A stretch of 53,268 nt of DNA from Anaerolineae bacterium (lineage in GTDB: Bacteria; Chloroflexota; Anaerolineae; JAADDB01). The notes below the pieces were generated by a model, which saw only the letters and a list, made by a program, of their open reading frames with translations, ran no database searches and was not told the DNA's origin. A program made the translations under genes and the position numbers. Shown piece by piece: positions 50,396 through 53,268 of this stretch (the stretch's first letter is position 1; each line of letters starts with the position of its first letter). The stretch spans positions 1 through 53,268 of the forward strand of contig WFWT01000130.1 of the NCBI GenBank assembly GCA_015490995.1, written 5' to 3'.

Positions 50396-51498
50396 AGCTC
50401 GCCTCCGAGCTGTTTAGCGATATCTTGCATTGCTCGCACGTAACCTGAACGGGGCGCTTCCAGGACAGCCGGTTTGCCCAGGTTCAGACACTTGGTAATG
50501 AGTTCCGGCTCATCGGGAAGGGTGCCCAGCAAGCGGTGGCCTAGATAATCCTTGATCTGGCGCACGGGCATACCGCCGGCCATGCCTTCGCGGTTCAGCA
50601 CCACGTAGAAATCGTACTCTTCTTGAGACACCTCTTCAATGATGTACAAGGCTCGGCGCAGGGAGGTGATCTCCGGTGTTATCAGACAGATGTTGGCTCC
50701 AATGTCCTTACTGATCCAGGGAAATCCCCTCCACTGCCAGAAAGCGCCGCAGTCCACCAGCACATAATCCGCCAGGCCGAGGGACATTTCCAAAAGCTCG
50801 CCCAGCGCCTCCATGTTCATCTGTTCCTCTGCTTGAGGGTCTGTGCTGCCGGCCAAAATGAACAGGTTCTTCGTCCACTCCACCAGGGTTTCCTGCAACA
50901 TGTTGCGGTCCAACTCCTGAATGACCGGCAACAGGCGGTTTACGCTTGGTGGGTCTACCAACCCCAGGAAGGTAGCCATATCCCCCAAAGGGCGTTGCCA
51001 GTCCACCAAGAGGACGCGTGTGTCGGGGAAAAGCCCGCGCAGGGTAAGGCCCAGGTTGACCAGGAACGTGGTGGTGCCAATTCCCCCTTTGCTGCCGAAG
51101 GCCATCAACAACCGACCGACGGGCAGACTTTCTGCCGCCAGGTGGGCTTTGATGCGCTCCAGGAGTTCGGCGATGTTGACCGGTTTGGTGACGTAATCGG
51201 TGCCTCCGACCCGAAACGCCTTGACCTTGGCCTCTACGTCCGAAAGGGCCGAAAGGAAAATAACGGGCACGTGCCGACCTTCGGGCAAGCGCCGGATGCG
51301 CTTGGTGGCCTCGTACCCGTTCATGTCCGGCATCATGATATCCATGATGATAAGGTCGGGGTGCGTCTCCAGGACTTGGGCGACCGCTTCCGAGCCGCTC
51401 CGAGCCTGTACCACCTCGTATCCGGACCGTTTGAGGGCCAACTCCAGCAGCCGTTGGAGTTGAGAATCATCATCTACTACCAGGATACGTTTGCTCAT
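50392..51498 (-). CDS. CheY-like receiver fused to ParA/MinD-type ATPase (CpaE/TadZ-like)
   Basis: 368-residue fusion. The N-terminal receiver (1-120) has DDD at 9-11, phospho-acceptor Asp53 in IIMDIMMPD, Ser83 and Lys105 in DYVTKPV, so it appears competent for phosphorylation. The C-terminal ATPase (about 128-360) has the deviant Walker A GSKGGIGTTT (135-144), VLLVDWQRPLGDMATFLG and ADYVLVDCG as Walker B region. This architecture is that of CpaE/TadZ-type proteins that place machinery at cell poles. No pilus genes are in the window. It lies 19 bases after the metalloprotease gene and overlaps the first aminotransferase by GTGA. Phosphorylation may control ATPase activity; that is inference. 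Confidence 0.9.
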   Translation of the reverse strand: MSKRILVVDDDSQLQRLLELALKRSGYEVVQARSGSEAVAQVLETHPDLIIMDIMMPDMNGYEATKRIRRLPEGRHVPVIFLSALSDVEAKVKAFRVGGTDYVTKPVNIAELLERIKAHLAAESLPVGRLLMAFGSKGGIGTTTFLVNLGLTLRGLFPDTRVLLVDWQRPLGDMATFLGLVDPPSVNRLLPVIQELDRNMLQETLVEWTKNLFILAGSTDPQAEEQMNMEALGELLEMSLGLADYVLVDCGAFWQWRGFPWISKDIGANICLITPEITSLRRALYIIEEVSQEEYDFYVVLNREGMAGGMPVRQIKDYLGHRLLGTLPDEPELITKCLNLGKPAVLEAPRSGYVRAMQDIAKQLGGEL

Positions 51499-51517
51499 CG
51501 GGCCTTTGACCGGACCT

Positions 51518-53268
51518 TCAAGGTTCTTGTGGGCGGACGGTTATGGAGTAACTGGCACCTTCCCAGGTCAGCGGCGCTACACCACTGACGATAATCACCG
51601 GTTCTCCCTGTTGGGGGGAAGCGGTAAAGCGCACTTCTTCACCGCCGGATACCAACCGTCGGTCCACCTGGATTGTCTGATCCTGGACGTGAACCACTTG
51701 TACCAGGTAGGACTGAGGTACAAAGGTATCCGTGCGGATAAACCCTTCCTGAGTCCAGCGGGAAGGCGGTTCCTCGAAACCGTCGCAGAAGTTCACGGTT
51801 GAGACATCGGTTTCCAAACAGACTTGGTCCACAAAGAAACCCGGCCGGGTGAACGCGTCGTCCGTCACATATTCGAAACCGATGAGGATCGTTTGCCCCA
51901 CAAAGGGTGTGAGGTCGATGGTCTCTTGGATCCAGCGGGGGGCGGGGCCGCCACCACTCACTCCACTGTACCCCACCCCCAGGTTGTTGCCGTACGGGTT
52001 TTCCCGCGTCATGTTGGGTGTTTCCAGCATCTGCCACGTACGGCCTCCGTCGGTGGAGACCACCACGTATGCGAAGTCCCAGAGCTCTTCGATGTCGTAC
52101 CACGTCCAGAAGGTCAAACGGGCTTCGGAGACCGTAGAGAGGTCCAGTTCCATGTACATCCGGGTGTCGCTATCGTCGGCCCGGTTGCCCCACATTACGT
52201 ACGTCCCCTCATAAGGGCTTACCGCGGCGACGCGGGTGGCCACCTCTCCCTGGAAATATATGTCCACCGGCTGGGTAACGTCCAAACGGATGTAATCGGC
52301 CCCAAATTGGGCGACGCTGGTGCTTAAGAGGGCGGGCAATTCGTCGATGACCTCGGTGGCAGCCGCGCGGGACCGTACCTGTTCCCGGTAACCGAAGCGA
52401 CCGTCTGCCAGTTGAGGGTCATTGACCCAGTTGGTTACCACCCAATCCCCAAACACATCCACCGCGGTGACGTCAAAGCCGGCCGCTCGCAGGCCGGCCT
52501 CCACCCCTTGCAAGCCGTTATCCGGATGGCGAGCAATGCTCTGGATGCCCGCTTCCCCAAAACGTTCGTACAGGTAGTACGCGAACAGACCGGCCGCTCC
52601 GTAATACGGCGTGGGGTCTTCGTCAGACCACGCGCTCAATTGAAGGTCCGGGTTGTCCAGGTACAGGTTGACGTACAAGCCCATGGGAAAACCATTAAGG
52701 ATTTCGGCCAACACCGAGAACCCTTCGTTGAGCCAGGTGTCTTCGTTACGATCTTGGTACCAGTGAATCATGTGCTGGAACTCGTGCGCGATTACTTGGC
52801 GATAGAAAGGATCCCCCGGACGGGTAGCATCCAGGTTGATGTAGAACATATCCATCTCGTTGGAGAAGGGGCTAACTTCCTGGGGGAAGGAGTCGGCGCT
52901 GGAGAAATAGCCGGCCACGGTGCGTCCCAGGTTGCGGGCGTGGAGAAAGGTAATGCGCGGGTCGTTGTCCACGCCCGGCTCCCATTCCTCCCCGAAGACG
53001 CGTCGATTGGTAGGGTACACTTGTTCTTCGAAGAACCGTGCTGCTGCCGCCAGCGCGCGTTCGTTGTACGAAACCCCCTCCTCAAACCAGAAATACGCGT
53101 GGGGGGTAATGTATTGCAACACCGCGGTGATGCGGAAGTGTTGTTCTTCGTCCGTGTTGTTTACCCAGAATGTACGTGTATCGCCCACCTGGTAGCTGGG
53201 TGGGGTGGGGTTCACCACCGGGGGCACATCCTCCAAATCCGGGTTAAAGCGGATACCCAGCACCCGAA
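51518..53268 (-). CDS. Metalloprotease (HExxH, immune-inhibitor-A/M6-like), N-terminus outside window
   Basis: The last 583 codons or so are in the window; the frame is open at the right edge. The zinc site is HEFQH (plus-strand bases 52772-52786) followed by WYQDRNEDTWLNEGFSVLAE, a gluzincin-type arrangement with Glu in NEGF as third ligand. The C-terminal half is beta-rich: WTWYDIEELWDFAYVVVS with DGGRTWQMLETP and GQTILIGFEYVTDDA, resembling the MAM/jelly-roll modules after the M6 immune inhibitor A protease domain. It is probably secreted or surface-bound, though no signal peptide is visible because the start is missing. It is upstream of the CheY-ParA gene on the same strand. Confidence 0.82.
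   Translation of the reverse strand, partial: RVLGIRFNPDLEDVPPVVNPTPPSYQVGDTRTFWVNNTDEEQHFRITAVLQYITPHAYFWFEEGVSYNERALAAAARFFEEQVYPTNRRVFGEEWEPGVDNDPRITFLHARNLGRTVAGYFSSADSFPQEVSPFSNEMDMFYINLDATRPGDPFYRQVIAHEFQHMIHWYQDRNEDTWLNEGFSVLAEILNGFPMGLYVNLYLDNPDLQLSAWSDEDPTPYYGAAGLFAYYLYERFGEAGIQSIARHPDNGLQGVEAGLRAAGFDVTAVDVFGDWVVTNWVNDPQLADGRFGYREQVRSRAAATEVIDELPALLSTSVAQFGADYIRLDVTQPVDIYFQGEVATRVAAVSPYEGTYVMWGNRADDSDTRMYMELDLSTVSEARLTFWTWYDIEELWDFAYVVVSTDGGRTWQMLETPNMTRENPYGNNLGVGYSGVSGGGPAPRWIQETIDLTPFVGQTILIGFEYVTDDAFTRPGFFVDQVCLETDVSTVNFCDGFEEPPSRWTQEGFIRTDTFVPQSYLVQVVHVQDQTIQVDRRLVSGGEEVRFTASPQQGEPVIIVSGVAPLTWEGASYSITVRPQEP

Overview
The window looks like a GC-rich chromosomal segment of a probably thermophilic Chloroflexota bacterium (Anaerolineae or Ardenticatenia type). 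This placement is an inference. It rests on lipoproteins with Thr-Pro-rich stalks, a CheY-ParA fusion, a membrane-anchored baseplate-J-like protein inside an alaS-ruvX-mltG cluster, a very large alpha-2-macroglobulin lipoprotein, and two small heat-shock proteins beside groESL. No phage, insertion sequence, CRISPR array or rRNA was seen. Both ends cut through a gene: a lipoprotein at the left and a secreted-type metalloprotease at the right.

Layout. 1-4.2 kb: an MrfB-like nuclease and an MrfA-like helicase, divergent, with a hairpin-rich gap between them. 4.3-6.3 kb: two lipoproteins of unknown function. 6.6-10.7 kb: MEMO1-family and AMMECR1-family genes followed by lon. 10.8-24.6 kb (minus strand): alaS, a baseplate-J-like protein, ruvX and mltG run as one tight unit; a glycerophosphodiesterase with its own good promoter and the 2007-residue alpha-2-macroglobulin follow. 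24.9-29.9 kb: trmB, a VOC protein, then a seven-repeat beta-propeller protein, a NUDIX hydrolase and an Rrf2 regulator as a likely operon, then a Crp/Fnr regulator and GtrA. 30.2-33.5 kb: protein-quality block hsp20, hsp20, groES, groEL, closed by a bidirectional terminator shared with a convergent tRNA-Trp. 33.7-39.3 kb: LacD-type aldolase, M24 peptidase, EamA transporter, MtnA-type isomerase, lipid kinase. 39.4-44.9 kb (minus): GAF histidine kinase, Gfo/Idh/MocA oxidoreductase, SbcC. 45.1-48.7 kb: phnC, phnE (with a large extra domain), EamA transporter and an MTA-phosphorylase-like protein. 48.7-53.3 kb (minus): metalloprotease, CheY-ParA fusion and two tandem class IV aminotransferases joined by start/stop overlaps.

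How the genes fit together. Much of the window is housekeeping: DNA repair (MrfAB, SbcC, RuvX), proteostasis (Lon, Hsp20, GroESL), translation (AlaS, TrmB, tRNA-Trp) and envelope work (MltG, A2M, lipoproteins). The least explained parts are: (i) the CheY-ParA plus twin aminotransferase unit next to a metalloprotease; (ii) a PhnCE transporter without PhnD but with a roughly 120-residue domain inserted in the permease; (iii) the seven-repeat propeller, NUDIX and Rrf2 operon; (iv) several very stable 15-18 bp hairpins between genes, and a candidate structured leader before the MEMO1 gene. All promoter and RNA-structure calls were made by eye and were not tested by computation.
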